A stretch of 64,000 bases of DNA from Litoribacillus peritrichatus (GCF_039537985.1 NZ_BAABBN010000015.1:124001-188000), one strand, 5' to 3'; counted from the first letter of the stretch, positions 52,851-61,673 are shown. Numbers and translations: made by a program. The notes: generated by a model from the letters alone, not told the origin.

Positions 52851-53651
52851 ATGAACATGACCAAAAAAGCACTTCAAATGACAGCGGGTGCACTCTTTTC
52901 ATCTTTGATCACAATCAACGCTTACTCAGAAGCGCTTGTCAGTGATGCGGCAAGTCCGGGCGACAGCGACAGTAAATGGGTGGTTGGCGGCTACATTGGT
53001 GGCATGACTAACCCATATGCCGATGAAGATAGTCTTGGCTTTTTAACTCCAAATATTGAATATCGTGGTGAAACATTTTTCATCGGAGACGGTGAACTGG
53101 GCGTGACTCTATATCGCACCCATGGCTTCAGTTTTGGCGCGGTCTTGACCGGCCAGTACTCGTATCTATCGGATAAGGATGAGTACGACGACAACGAAAA
53201 GCTGGATGGACTGAAAGAGCGCGACGGCACGCTGGATGCGGGTTTATATGCTACCTATACCAATGAGATGGGCCGGTTAAAACTGACGGTGTTGGATGAG
53301 ATTACCGGAGAACATGGTGGCCAGTCTGCTGACCTGCACTACACTTTCGACTTCAAATACAGTGATTGGAACATTAACCCCACCGTCGGTGCTACATGGG
53401 CCAGTGCCGAGTCGGTTGACCACTTTTACGGGGTCAGTAATCAGGAAGCCAATGGGCACCGCGATGCTTACAAAGGCAAGAGTGCTTTGAATTGGTATGC
53501 GGGAATTCGCGGCCGTTATGAAATCACGGAAAATTGGGATGTGGATTTAAATGCTGCCTATGTGTTCTTGGGAGATGGCATTAAAGACAGTTCGATTGTG
53601 GATGAAGACGGCCTGTTTATTTCATCTGTAGGAGTGAATTATAACTTCTGA
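52851..53651 (+). CDS. MipA/OmpV family outer-membrane protein
   Basis: Protein of 266 aa with signal peptide (cleavage near AYS-EA) and an amphipathic beta-barrel ending in aromatic Phe (VGVNYNF). GGYIGGMTNPYADEDS, NIEYRGETFFIGDGELG and the closing YVFLGDGIKDSSIVDEDG fit MipA/OmpV. In other bacteria members are porin-like or scaffold peptidoglycan enzymes, and several are controlled by nearby two-component systems. Position and the shared box suggest control by the adjacent regulator. Confidence 0.82.
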   Translation: MNMTKKALQMTAGALFSSLITINAYSEALVSDAASPGDSDSKWVVGGYIGGMTNPYADEDSLGFLTPNIEYRGETFFIGDGELGVTLYRTHGFSFGAVLTGQYSYLSDKDEYDDNEKLDGLKERDGTLDAGLYATYTNEMGRLKLTVLDEITGEHGGQSADLHYTFDFKYSDWNINPTVGATWASAESVDHFYGVSNQEANGHRDAYKGKSALNWYAGIRGRYEITENWDVDLNAAYVFLGDGIKDSSIVDEDGLFISSVGVNYNF

Positions 53652-53686
53652 TTTGTTGTTCCCTTTTCCTTGTTAGATCCACCTTT

Positions 53687-53716
53687 GCCCCGGTGTTTTA
53701 CATACGGGGCTTTTTT
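53687..53716 (+). terminator. Terminator after the MipA/OmpV gene
   Basis: GCCCCG pairs with CGGGGC around a 12-nt loop, followed by six T. Confidence 0.85.
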
Positions 53717-53827
53717 ACGATGCTTTTTTGTGGAATGTTTATTACTGAGCGGTAAACGATTCGCTTGGCACCGACCAAATCTTATCTATGCTTAGCGTTA
53801 ATGCTTGATGAGATGAGGAGCATCAAA

Positions 53828-54064
53828 ATGACGAGACCCAAACGAGCTTCTGATACGCCGTTTGCTGTGGATGTGGAAGCGGGTAAAAAATACTTTTGGT
53901 GCGCATGCGGATTAAGTGCTTCCCAGCCATTTTGTGATGGCTCGCATAAAGGCAGTGAGTTTTCACCGATGAAATACGAAGCGACCGAGTCAACGACGGT
54001 GTTTTTCTGTGGCTGTAAGTCTACGCTAAATCCTCCGATGTGTGATGGCAGCCACAACAAATAG
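53828..54064 (+). CDS. CDGSH iron-sulfur protein (two motifs)
   Basis: Protein of 78 aa with two tandem CDGSH-type 2Fe-2S sites: WCACGLSASQPFCDGSH and FCGCKSTLNPPMCDGSH. Start at MTRPKRAS behind GATGAGGAG; the frame open from 53765 is ignored. Function in bacteria is unclear; probably redox or iron-sulfur handling. Single gene. Confidence 0.9.
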   Translation: MTRPKRASDTPFAVDVEAGKKYFWCACGLSASQPFCDGSHKGSEFSPMKYEATESTTVFFCGCKSTLNPPMCDGSHNK

Positions 54065-54104
54065 CGTGTTCCAGCTTGAAGCGGTCATGGTTAATTAAGG
54101 CAGG

Positions 54105-54908
54105 TTATTCGTCTATTGCAGCCATTTGCTGGTGGATGATGTTCATTTCAGGCGCCATGGTTCGACGAATGGCCCGGTAGTGATGATTGAATAATTCGAA
54201 ATATTGATGGAGCAGACGGGCTTGTTTCGCTTCCCCAAAGGCGTTCAGTACCATAACTCCTGCTTCGGCTGTGGATAGCTGGTGCTCTTTCGGCGCTTTG
54301 CGTAATGCATAAGTGGCGGAGTGCTCTGGCGATATTGATAGAATGGGCGGGGTTTGTAACCACTCACTCTGATACAGCATTTTACGGGCTTGTTTCCAGG
54401 TGCCGTCTAATAAAATGACGGTGGGTGTTTTGTGCTGGCAGAGGTCAGCCAGTTGGTCTTGTTGAGGGTTATGATAAACCTCCCGGTCGGGTACAAGTTC
54501 ACCGGGGAAGAGAATGAAACACTGACGGTTCGGGTCTTGTAGCAGGTGAATGATGTCCTGGCATGGTTCGGTACGAGACCATTCAAACGCATGGCATTGT
54601 TCGGGAAAACAGTCCGCAATCAATCGACCTGTGTTGGTTGGTTTCAGGATTTCTTTATTATGCATCAGCAAAGCAATGTCGATGTTGCAATGCATTTGTT
54701 TTCGCCAACTGCAAATACAGGCGGCGGAACTGAGAAAGCAGTCACCGCATCGTTCAACGGAGGCGCCCCGGGCTTGAAAAGGTTTGGTGGCTTTGTTTAA
54801 CCGTCGGTTTCGGAGTCGCTCAAACGCATTGGCTTGCCTGGGTTTTGTTGTGGGTTGTGTTGCCGGTCGAGCGGTGGGTTTGGCTGGCGAAAATGGTTGG
54901 TTATTCAT
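54105..54908 (-). CDS. DTW-domain protein (tRNA-uridine aminocarboxypropyltransferase-like)
   Basis: Protein of 267 aa. It has a Pro/Thr-rich N-terminus, then a zinc-binding Cys cluster (CGDCFLSSAACICSWR) and the SPOUT-like DTW motif LLDGTWKQARKML. ISPEHSATYALRKAP and TAEAGVMVLNAFG follow. Relatives (TapT/TuaA) make acp3U in tRNA. The ATG at 54908 is favoured over a TTG 17 codons earlier. Confidence 0.85.
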   Translation of the reverse strand: MNNQPFSPAKPTARPATQPTTKPRQANAFERLRNRRLNKATKPFQARGASVERCGDCFLSSAACICSWRKQMHCNIDIALLMHNKEILKPTNTGRLIADCFPEQCHAFEWSRTEPCQDIIHLLQDPNRQCFILFPGELVPDREVYHNPQQDQLADLCQHKTPTVILLDGTWKQARKMLYQSEWLQTPPILSISPEHSATYALRKAPKEHQLSTAEAGVMVLNAFGEAKQARLLHQYFELFNHHYRAIRRTMAPEMNIIHQQMAAIDE

Positions 54909-55008
54909 GACTGCTAAATACCCTAGGAAGATCAAATCTGGTAGTATGCGCGTTTTCAAGCGATCGATAGCTTACCTTAAATTCTCAACATGAGTTAACA
55001 GGAATTAG

Positions 55009-56115
55009 ATGATGAGTCTTGCTGATAAAGTTTTGGCTGTAAATGATGACCTGCCCATTCGTACAGATAAGCCGGTGCACAGTGGTAAAGTACGGTCTGT
55101 TTATTGGTTAACAGAAGCCGACAGCAAACGCCTGATTCAGGAAAAAGGGTACGACGTGGCCGAAGATGCGCCGTTGGCGATTATGGTCATCAGTGATCGC
55201 ATCTCGGCATTTGACTGTATCTGGCAAGGCGAAGGCGGCATGAAAGGCGTTCCGGGCAAAGGCGCGGCTTTAAATGCGATTTCCAATCATTGGTTTAAGC
55301 TGTTTCGTGAGCAAGGTTTGGCCGACAGCCATATTCTCGACATTCCTCATCCGTTTGTGTGGATTGTTCAAAAAGCACGTCCGGTGATGATTGAAGCCAT
55401 TTGCCGCCAATACATTACGGGGTCTATGTGGCGTTCGTATGAGAAAGGTGAAAGAGAGTTCTGTGGTATACAGCTGCCGGACGGTTTGAAAAAAGATCAG
55501 AAATTACCGGAGCTTCTGATTACGCCTTCAACCAAAGGTATTTTGAAAGGCATTCCTGGCGTGCCAGAAGTGGATGATGTGAACATTACCCGCGATGACA
55601 TTACCAACAACTTTCAAGCCTTTAACTTTACTCAATCGTCCGACATTGATGTGTATGAGAAGCTATTGAAAGATGGCTTTGGCGTGATTTCAAATGCATT
55701 GGCGGAGCTGGATCAGGTGTTTGTGGACACCAAATTTGAATTTGGCTATGTGAACGATGCGGCCGGGAATGAAAAACTGATTTATATGGACGAAGTGGGC
55801 ACGCCGGATTCTTCTCGTATTTGGGATGGCCCGCAGTATCGTGACGGTAAGGTTGTGGAAAACTCGAAAGAAGGCTTCCGACAGTTATTGTTAAATCATT
55901 TTCCTGACCCGGACATTTTGTTGAATAAAGACCGAATGGATGAACGCCAGGCGCTGGCCAGAGATAATGAGCTGCCGTTAGAGGTCTTAATGAATGTCTC
56001 TGAAACTTACGTAGGCATTGCCGAAAAAGTTATCGGTGAAACGCTGAACATTTCGGATAACCCGAAAGCAGAGATCATTCAGGTGCTGCGCGATGAATAC
56101 GGGTTGATCGACTAA
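55009..56115 (+). CDS. purC: SAICAR synthetase, long form
   Basis: Protein of 368 aa: VHSGKVRSVYWL, SDRISAFDCIWQGEGG, VIEAICRQYITGSMWRSY and the DEVGTPDSSRIWD active-site loop. It makes SAICAR from CAIR and aspartate in purine synthesis. At ~367 aa it belongs to the long PurC type seen in vibrios rather than the ~237-aa enzyme of enterics and pseudomonads, as I recall. Two adjacent ATGs follow AGGAATTAG. Confidence 0.95.
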   Translation: MMSLADKVLAVNDDLPIRTDKPVHSGKVRSVYWLTEADSKRLIQEKGYDVAEDAPLAIMVISDRISAFDCIWQGEGGMKGVPGKGAALNAISNHWFKLFREQGLADSHILDIPHPFVWIVQKARPVMIEAICRQYITGSMWRSYEKGEREFCGIQLPDGLKKDQKLPELLITPSTKGILKGIPGVPEVDDVNITRDDITNNFQAFNFTQSSDIDVYEKLLKDGFGVISNALAELDQVFVDTKFEFGYVNDAAGNEKLIYMDEVGTPDSSRIWDGPQYRDGKVVENSKEGFRQLLLNHFPDPDILLNKDRMDERQALARDNELPLEVLMNVSETYVGIAEKVIGETLNISDNPKAEIIQVLRDEYGLID

Positions 56116-56172
56116 GTAATGCTTATACCGGGTTGATGTCACCGATTTATGACATGATATCCAGTGATATCG

Positions 56173-56204
56173 AAAAAGTCAGAGCCAATGCTCTGACTTT
56201 TTTG
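56173..56204. terminator. Bidirectional terminator after purC
   Basis: AAAAAGTCAGAGC pairs with GCTCTGACTTTTT around CAAT; serves purC and the convergent DUF1338 gene. Confidence 0.93.
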
Positions 56205-56259
56205 TTTCTGGATTGCTTTTGATTTTGCCCTTGAGACGGCCTTTGAAATTGACTTGGTG

Positions 56260-57063
56260 TTACTTCATGTTGGTGCTTTCAAAGATCTTGTCGGCATTGC
56301 CTTCAATGAAGCCCGAAAACTCGATGCCATTTTCGGTTGGGTAGCGGCGGGCAAATTCATAAAAACAACTTGGAATTTCGCGGTTGCCTTCGATAAAGGT
56401 AACCGGCCGTTTTTCTGCAATCGTGGATGATTGCTCAAGGCACTGTTCTGGAGAGCCTTTAATCACACCGCCCACTTGATTGAGCTGGAAGCCATGGCTT
56501 TCTACAAATGCGTTCACGTCTTCCAGGCTTTCAAAGCGGCTTAACGCGTTGACTTTTACCGTGAAGTGATTGGCCATGTAGCCATAAACGTACATCCAGG
56601 CGGCGTATTCGGATTCTTGCCTCAGCATTTCATAGGTGTCGTAACAAATGTTATCCCAGCTTCGGCCTGAAAAACAAAATTCCGCTGAATTGGCTAAGTC
56701 CGGGTCAATGCTGTTTATCACTTCACTTTGAATAATGCGCTGTAACTCTTCAGAACATTCGTTGAGCTTTAGTTCACTGATGAACACTTTTGGCAGTGAG
56801 GGTTGTTCTGGATGTTCAAGATGAACGGCGCTTAGTTTCTTTTCTACAAAGGTATATTCTCCGCAACGGCGATAGCCCAGTTCTTCGAAGACTTTGGCGA
56901 CTTTACTGATGCCGACTTTCTCGTGCTGGAAGGTGCGAAGGGCAATGTGATCATTAATGACCTGGTCTTCATGCTCAGCAAACAGCTGGTGGATTTCAGC
57001 AACGGCAGGGTTTAACGCAATGTACTGTTCCCAAAGGGAGTTAAATAAAGTCTCTGGAGACAT
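56260..57063 (-). CDS. DUF1338 domain protein (2-oxoadipate dioxygenase/decarboxylase-like)
   Basis: Protein of 267 aa. NDHIALRTFQ carries the first metal His, YMANHFTVKVNAL the second, and SCFYEFARRYP a conserved C-terminal block. Iron-dependent members of the family decarboxylate 2-oxoadipate to D-2-hydroxyglutarate in lysine breakdown. Start at the ATG with GAGG 5 nt before it; the 25-codon longer frame is unsupported. Confidence 0.85.
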   Translation of the reverse strand: MSPETLFNSLWEQYIALNPAVAEIHQLFAEHEDQVINDHIALRTFQHEKVGISKVAKVFEELGYRRCGEYTFVEKKLSAVHLEHPEQPSLPKVFISELKLNECSEELQRIIQSEVINSIDPDLANSAEFCFSGRSWDNICYDTYEMLRQESEYAAWMYVYGYMANHFTVKVNALSRFESLEDVNAFVESHGFQLNQVGGVIKGSPEQCLEQSSTIAEKRPVTFIEGNREIPSCFYEFARRYPTENGIEFSGFIEGNADKIFESTNMK

Positions 57064-57125
57064 GAATACCTCTATCGTGAATGTTACGTTAACCGTACTT
57101 GGTGGAATTCTAAATCCGTTTGTTG

Positions 57126-57143
57126 AATAGTTGTTCAACTATT
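57126..57143. promoter_or_regulatory. Palindrome AATAGTTG-TT-CAACTATT
   Basis: Perfect 8-bp arms with a 2-nt centre, about 63 nt upstream of the DUF1338 start and 190 nt before the DUF1272 gene. Size fits an operator; no regulator gene is adjacent. Confidence 0.35.
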
Positions 57144-57333
57144 GGAGTATATTGGGGAATGCAACTAAAAATGAATCATTTACTTGTTGAAGATTTGTAA
57201 CTTAAATTTGTTTGTTTTTTGCTCATTAGGATCGGTGCTTTAAAAGGCAAAATTCAAACTTGAGATGACCGATTTGACCATTGTTGTTTACACCGGATTT
57301 TATACACTGCGTCAGTCAACAAGGGAGATACTC

Positions 57334-57558
57334 ATGCTTAAAATGAAAAAACACTGTGAAAAATGCAATGCAGAAACCGGGTTGCAGCAAGAAGCGTATA
57401 TTTGTTCTTATGAGTGTACGTTTTGCAAAACCTGTACTGAAGCGATGAGTTGCGTGTGCCCGAATTGTGCAGGCGAGTTGGTTCGTCGTCCGACACGGTT
57501 AAAAAAGCCGTTGGAGGTGGTGACGTCGCAAGTGAAGGAAAAAATCTTTGGTAAATAA
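57334..57558 (+). CDS. DUF1272 zinc-ribbon-like small protein
   Basis: Protein of 74 aa rich in Cys pairs: CEKCNAETG, ICSYECTFCKTC and CVCPNCAGELVRRPTR, the DUF1272 pattern. Probably binds zinc. Function unknown. GGGAGATACTC precedes the ATG; the frame open from 57265 is not used. Confidence 0.88.
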   Translation: MLKMKKHCEKCNAETGLQQEAYICSYECTFCKTCTEAMSCVCPNCAGELVRRPTRLKKPLEVVTSQVKEKIFGK

Positions 57559-57585
57559 AAAAGAGCCATGATTCAGGCTCTTTTC
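57557..57585 (+). terminator. Terminator after the DUF1272 gene
   Basis: AAAAGAGCC pairs with GGCTCTTTT around ATGATTCA. It also faces the convergent crotonase gene. Confidence 0.88.
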
Positions 57586-57618
57586 TATTTTACTCGATGC
57601 CGGTCTTTCGCCTGCGTA

Positions 57619-58440
57619 TCAAAAAGAAGAGCGATCGATGAAGGGGTCTTTCTTACCAGACAATCCGTTTTTCATTGCGATGCGTTGGTTCTTGCGGCCC
57701 AGTAAGCGCATTTGAGTCCAACGCTCCCATAGTAAGGCTGTTACCGGGTTGGCTTTCCAGGTCTTGCGGAAAAGGAACTTGGTGGCAGCGATGGCATCGG
57801 GTGACTTCTCGGCAATGGTTTTTGCCAGTTCGGTGGCTTCTGCCAATGGGTCGTCACTTAATTTACTGACGATACCGAAATCATAAGCTTCCTGGCCTGA
57901 AAACTGGCGGCCAGTCATTGTTAATTCTTGTGCGATATCATAGCGTGTCAGCGTCGTCAGAGTGACTGTTCCGCTCATGTCCGGAATTAATCCCCACTTA
58001 ATTTCCATGACCGATAAGCTGGCATCCGGTCTGGCAATACGATAATCACTGCCTAAGGCAATTTGTAAGCCGCCGCCGAAGCAGTTGCCTTTAATGGCTG
58101 TAATCACCGGCACAGGAATGTTTCGCCAAATTAATGCAACCTTCTGGAAATCATTCCACTGGGTCCACGGCATTTTCAGAAACAGTTGGGGTATCATGCT
58201 TGGTTTTTTGCTGACGGCTTTGAAGTCCAGTCCTGCGCAGAAAGAGTCCCCTTCACCGGTTAGGATCACCGCTCGAATACTTTTGTCTTTTGTGATTTTT
58301 TTGGCGGTGTCGATGAGCTGTTTAAAAACATCCAAATCTAAACCGTTGTGTTTCTCTGGTCGGTTTAATGAAACATAGGCGATGTTATCTTTTACATTAA
58401 AAAGAACACGCTGGTCATTCGATGTTGCTGAAGTAGCCAT
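57619..58440 (-). CDS. Enoyl-CoA hydratase/isomerase family protein (crotonase)
   Basis: Crotonase-fold protein of 273 aa. SLNRPEKHNGLDLDVF is the CoA-binding entry and GDSFCAGLDFKAV the first oxyanion-hole strand. KGNCFGGGLQIALGSDYRIA is the second. EIKWGLIPDMSG includes one acidic position; a typical catalytic Glu pair is incomplete (IPDMSG in place of PE..). It may be an isomerase or a specialised hydratase. ATG 58440 has AGGAATCCTCT before it. Confidence 0.87.
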   Translation of the reverse strand: MATSATSNDQRVLFNVKDNIAYVSLNRPEKHNGLDLDVFKQLIDTAKKITKDKSIRAVILTGEGDSFCAGLDFKAVSKKPSMIPQLFLKMPWTQWNDFQKVALIWRNIPVPVITAIKGNCFGGGLQIALGSDYRIARPDASLSVMEIKWGLIPDMSGTVTLTTLTRYDIAQELTMTGRQFSGQEAYDFGIVSKLSDDPLAEATELAKTIAEKSPDAIAATKFLFRKTWKANPVTALLWERWTQMRLLGRKNQRIAMKNGLSGKKDPFIDRSSF

Positions 58441-58671
58441 AGAGGATTCCTGTGTCTGACGGTTAATCAAACGATTGTTTGAAACTTTATGGCGGTCATC
58501 ATTTCAAAGTTCTTAAGAAATTACCAGCCTGAATCTTAGATAGCTTGAGTAACATTAGTTGGTCATTCGGATTTGGGTTGGTGAAAACATGAGTAGACAG
58601 TTACACTTACTTAAAAAATTAACGCAGCTTTATTTCTTACAGTTTCTACAGCAAACCTCTAGGGAGCGGAC

Positions 58672-59178
58672 ATGCTGACAATATTTGCCAAACTCTTGAA
58701 ACTTTTGAATTCAGATCAAAACCCCAGTCACCTGGCGTTGGCGGTTTGTTTTGGCTTAGCCATTGGTTTGATGCCTGGTTTTTCCATGTTCTTATTGTTT
58801 TTATTCATCCTGGTTTGTGTGTTCAAAGCAAATTTGACCCTGTTTTTATTGGTGTGGGGGTTATTTGAAGGGGTTGCCTATATCTTTGATCCTGCTCTGC
58901 ATCAGGTGGGTTACAACTTACTGACCAACCCTTCTCTGGCGGAACTTTGGGGAGGATTGATTCAATCCAGTTTCTGGAAACTGACGGCATTTAATAATTC
59001 CTTAGTGATGGGCGCGACAGCCACCATTCTTGTGTTGTGGGTGCCTGTTTATCTGCTGACGATTCTCTTCGTGAAGAAATATCGGGGCAATGTTCAGAAG
59101 TTTGTCGAGAAATTTAAGATTGTCCAGATGTTGAAAGGAAGCAAATTTTATAAGTTGTACGAAGGGTTGGGGGCTTAA
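58672..59178 (+). CDS. TIGR03546-type (DUF2062-like) membrane protein
   Basis: Protein of 168 aa with three to four membrane segments (about 24-48, 54-72 and 110-130). NPSHLALAVCFGLAIGLMPGFS is the DUF2062-like loop. It pairs with the following TIGR03545-type gene, which starts 2 nt after its stop. Function unknown. Confidence 0.8.
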   Translation: MLTIFAKLLKLLNSDQNPSHLALAVCFGLAIGLMPGFSMFLLFLFILVCVFKANLTLFLLVWGLFEGVAYIFDPALHQVGYNLLTNPSLAELWGGLIQSSFWKLTAFNNSLVMGATATILVLWVPVYLLTILFVKKYRGNVQKFVEKFKIVQMLKGSKFYKLYEGLGA

Positions 59179-59180
59179 TC

Positions 59181-60860
59181 ATGAAAGGGATGATTCGTTG
59201 GTCTGGTTTAGGCGTTGCTGCGGTATTGGTAATTCTTGCGTATTTCGTTATTGAGCCTCTTTTGAAATTTGTGATTGAACAGGCGGGAACTCGCGCCTTA
59301 TCCACTAAAGTTTCCTTGCATGAAGTCAGTGTTGATTGGGCGAAGCCGTCTTTGGCTCTGACCGGGCTTGAAGTGGCCGATAAAAAACAGCCGATGAGAA
59401 ACCAGTTAGAGGTGGATGAAATTTCGGTCAGCATTGATGCTTTTGAAGCTTTGTCGGGTCACTTGATTTCCGATCAAGCCAAGTTAAAAGGCATTCAGTT
59501 TAATACCGAAAGAACCACTTCCGGCGAGATTGGTGACATCGTTACGTTGGACAATGTTGACGACAAAGTGACTGAGTCGGCGGGTGAAGCGTTGTCACTG
59601 CCAGGTTTGGATTTGCCAGACATTGATGAGTTAGTGAAAAAAGAAAATTCATTGACCTATCAGCGTTACCAAGCACTAAAGCAATACGTTGATGCGAACA
59701 AAGAGGCATTTAAGCAACGCATTGATGCGCTGAAAGATGAAAAGAAAATAGACGACTATAAAGCCCGCTTTAAAGAAATTAAAAGCGCTAAAGGGTTTAT
59801 GGGTAAGCTGAAAATGGTGTCCAAAGCGAAAGACCTTAAGGAAGACATCGATGGTGATCTGAAAGAAGCCAAGCAACTTCGTAAAGATTTCGACAAAACC
59901 GTGGCGGAAATAAAGCGTCGGGTGGCTGAACTCAAGGATTCGCCGAAACAAGAGGCCGATCACTTATTGCATAAAGTCGGAGTCGAAGGGGGCACCGATC
60001 AGGTGGCTCAAATGTTGTTCGGGCCAGAGCTTAAAGGTTATCTGAAACAGCTGAAAGAAATGACTTCGGGAATGGGAGAAGCTAAAGCTTCAGAGCCTGA
60101 AGAGGTAGTGGTTGAGCGAGGAAAAGGTATTTTTGTTCGCTTTGATCAGGAGCGACCGCAACCACTGGTGTGGTTTAAGAAGGCCGAAGTCAGCGGTGAC
60201 TTTAGTGGTTTGGGTGTTCCGTTTGGTTTTAACGGAACGGCGTCTGATATAACCGATCAGCAAAAACTTACGGATAAACCCACGTCACTGGATCTTAAGT
60301 TATTAAACGACCAAGTGAAGTCGGCCGATTTGGCGGTTTCAGTGGATTTAAGAAAGCAGTCGATCATAGCGCTGGAAACCAACATGCAGGGCTATCAGGT
60401 GGATAAGCTGCCTTTATCCGGCGACTTTGAATTATCGAAAGGGTTAGCCGACATTGTGGCCAAGATCAAAACGCAAGATGAGCAATTATCGGGTACTGTC
60501 AACATGGACATGAGTGCTGTGTCTTTGACCTCGACGGGCGATATGTTTGAGAAGTACCCATCTGCAAAAGATGCGCTGGCGTCCATTTCGAACATTGATG
60601 CTGATGCCACTCTCAGTGGCAGTTTGGATCAACCTGGAGTGGCGATTAAATCCAATCTGGATGATGTACTGAGTTCGGTGTTGAACAAAGCCTTGGAAGG
60701 TCAACTTGCGACCTATAAAGCGGAAGTGACCGAGCGTTTGGATGCCATGTTGCAGGATGAATTGTCGGATGCCGATACCATCAAAGCCGATTATTTAGGG
60801 ATGTCTGGTGACATTGACGGTACTAAGAAGCTATTAAATGACTTGCTGGGTGGCTTATAG
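59181..60860 (+). CDS. TIGR03545-type envelope protein
   Basis: Protein of 559 aa with an N-terminal membrane anchor (~8-30) and a long periplasmic part. AsmA-like beta-rich segments at both ends flank a Lys/Glu-rich coiled coil (about 150-280). VSVDWAKPSLALTGLEVADK and the terminal DYLGMSGDIDGTK match the TIGR03545 pattern. AsmA-like relatives carry lipids across the periplasm; whether this one does is unknown. Partner of the preceding TIGR03546-type protein. Confidence 0.8.
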   Translation: MKGMIRWSGLGVAAVLVILAYFVIEPLLKFVIEQAGTRALSTKVSLHEVSVDWAKPSLALTGLEVADKKQPMRNQLEVDEISVSIDAFEALSGHLISDQAKLKGIQFNTERTTSGEIGDIVTLDNVDDKVTESAGEALSLPGLDLPDIDELVKKENSLTYQRYQALKQYVDANKEAFKQRIDALKDEKKIDDYKARFKEIKSAKGFMGKLKMVSKAKDLKEDIDGDLKEAKQLRKDFDKTVAEIKRRVAELKDSPKQEADHLLHKVGVEGGTDQVAQMLFGPELKGYLKQLKEMTSGMGEAKASEPEEVVVERGKGIFVRFDQERPQPLVWFKKAEVSGDFSGLGVPFGFNGTASDITDQQKLTDKPTSLDLKLLNDQVKSADLAVSVDLRKQSIIALETNMQGYQVDKLPLSGDFELSKGLADIVAKIKTQDEQLSGTVNMDMSAVSLTSTGDMFEKYPSAKDALASISNIDADATLSGSLDQPGVAIKSNLDDVLSSVLNKALEGQLATYKAEVTERLDAMLQDELSDADTIKADYLGMSGDIDGTKKLLNDLLGGL

Positions 60861-60925
60861 TTGTTTGCTTATTGTTCGATTAATAATGCTTTATTTCAGA
60901 ATCTATCTGGCGCTCAGAGGGCTAG

Positions 60926-61000
60926 ATGTCGGATAAAAGGGTGTCGGACAAAAGGTTGTCGAATAAAGGGATGTCAGATAACAGGAAGCAGCAAGCATGA
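60926..61000 (+). CDS. 24-aa leader ORF built from four 5-codon repeats
   Basis: ATG with GAGG 5 nt upstream encodes MSDKR-VSDKR-LSNKG-MSDNR-KQQA. It is a fourfold imperfect repeat of a 15-bp unit, each unit containing AAAGG followed by an NTG codon. Its TGA overlaps the next gene's start (ATGA). It may couple translation or arise from duplication of the ribosome-binding region. Confidence 0.4.
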   Translation: MSDKRVSDKRLSNKGMSDNRKQQA

Positions 61001-61632
61001 GTTCTGAGTCGTACAGTTATTATTTGGCCGGAGAGCTGTTCAGTTACAAAAGTCTGATTGGCAATGAAATGCTGGCCAATGCTATAGAACGCCGCTCTGA
61101 AGGCCGTTTCAAGGCGGTCTTACCTCAATCTTTGGAATTGCCCACGCATCGTTCCAAGGATATTCGAAATGCGGACTATGCGGCGCTGATTGGTTGTGAC
61201 TTGTTACTGGCCCAGTTTGATGGGCCAGAGCTTGATTCAGGTACAGTTGCTGAGTTTATGGTGGCAAAACAGTTGGATATTCCGACGGTGTTATTTCGAA
61301 GCGATTTTCGGCAAAGCGGCGATCAGGATGCTGAGGGGGACGCCTGGAATCTGATGTTGTCCCACTTTCCCCGAACAGAAGGGATCGCAGTGAATGCCAT
61401 GGATTTGTATAAAACGTGTGGCTCTGTTGAGGCCTATTTAAACGGGTTGGCGGATCAGTTGATTCAGCGGCTGAACGTATTGATTGATACTACGCCACTG
61501 ATTAAGCAAAGCTCGAACGAGGCTCTAAAGTATTATTTACAGACGCTGGTGCGTTTGGGAATGAGCAATCACATTGCACCGGATGAGCTGAAGTCTTTGG
61601 TGGTTTCTAAATCCATTCGAGGGCTGCTATAG
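60997..61632 (+). CDS. Nucleoside 2-deoxyribosyltransferase-like protein
   Basis: Protein of 211 aa. YYLAGELFSYKSLIGNEML, then DLLLAQFDGPELDSGTVAEF and AKQLDIPTVLFRSDFR match the NDT fold (GxxxDSGTxxEigyA with catalytic Glu). The C-terminal ~50 residues are an extra helical part. It would exchange bases on deoxynucleosides or hydrolyse them. Start overlaps the repeat-built leader ORF. Confidence 0.78.
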   Translation: MSSESYSYYLAGELFSYKSLIGNEMLANAIERRSEGRFKAVLPQSLELPTHRSKDIRNADYAALIGCDLLLAQFDGPELDSGTVAEFMVAKQLDIPTVLFRSDFRQSGDQDAEGDAWNLMLSHFPRTEGIAVNAMDLYKTCGSVEAYLNGLADQLIQRLNVLIDTTPLIKQSSNEALKYYLQTLVRLGMSNHIAPDELKSLVVSKSIRGLL

Positions 61633-61673
61633 CGCTCGAAACCTGAAGCACTCTGCAAACAAGTACTCCAAAT

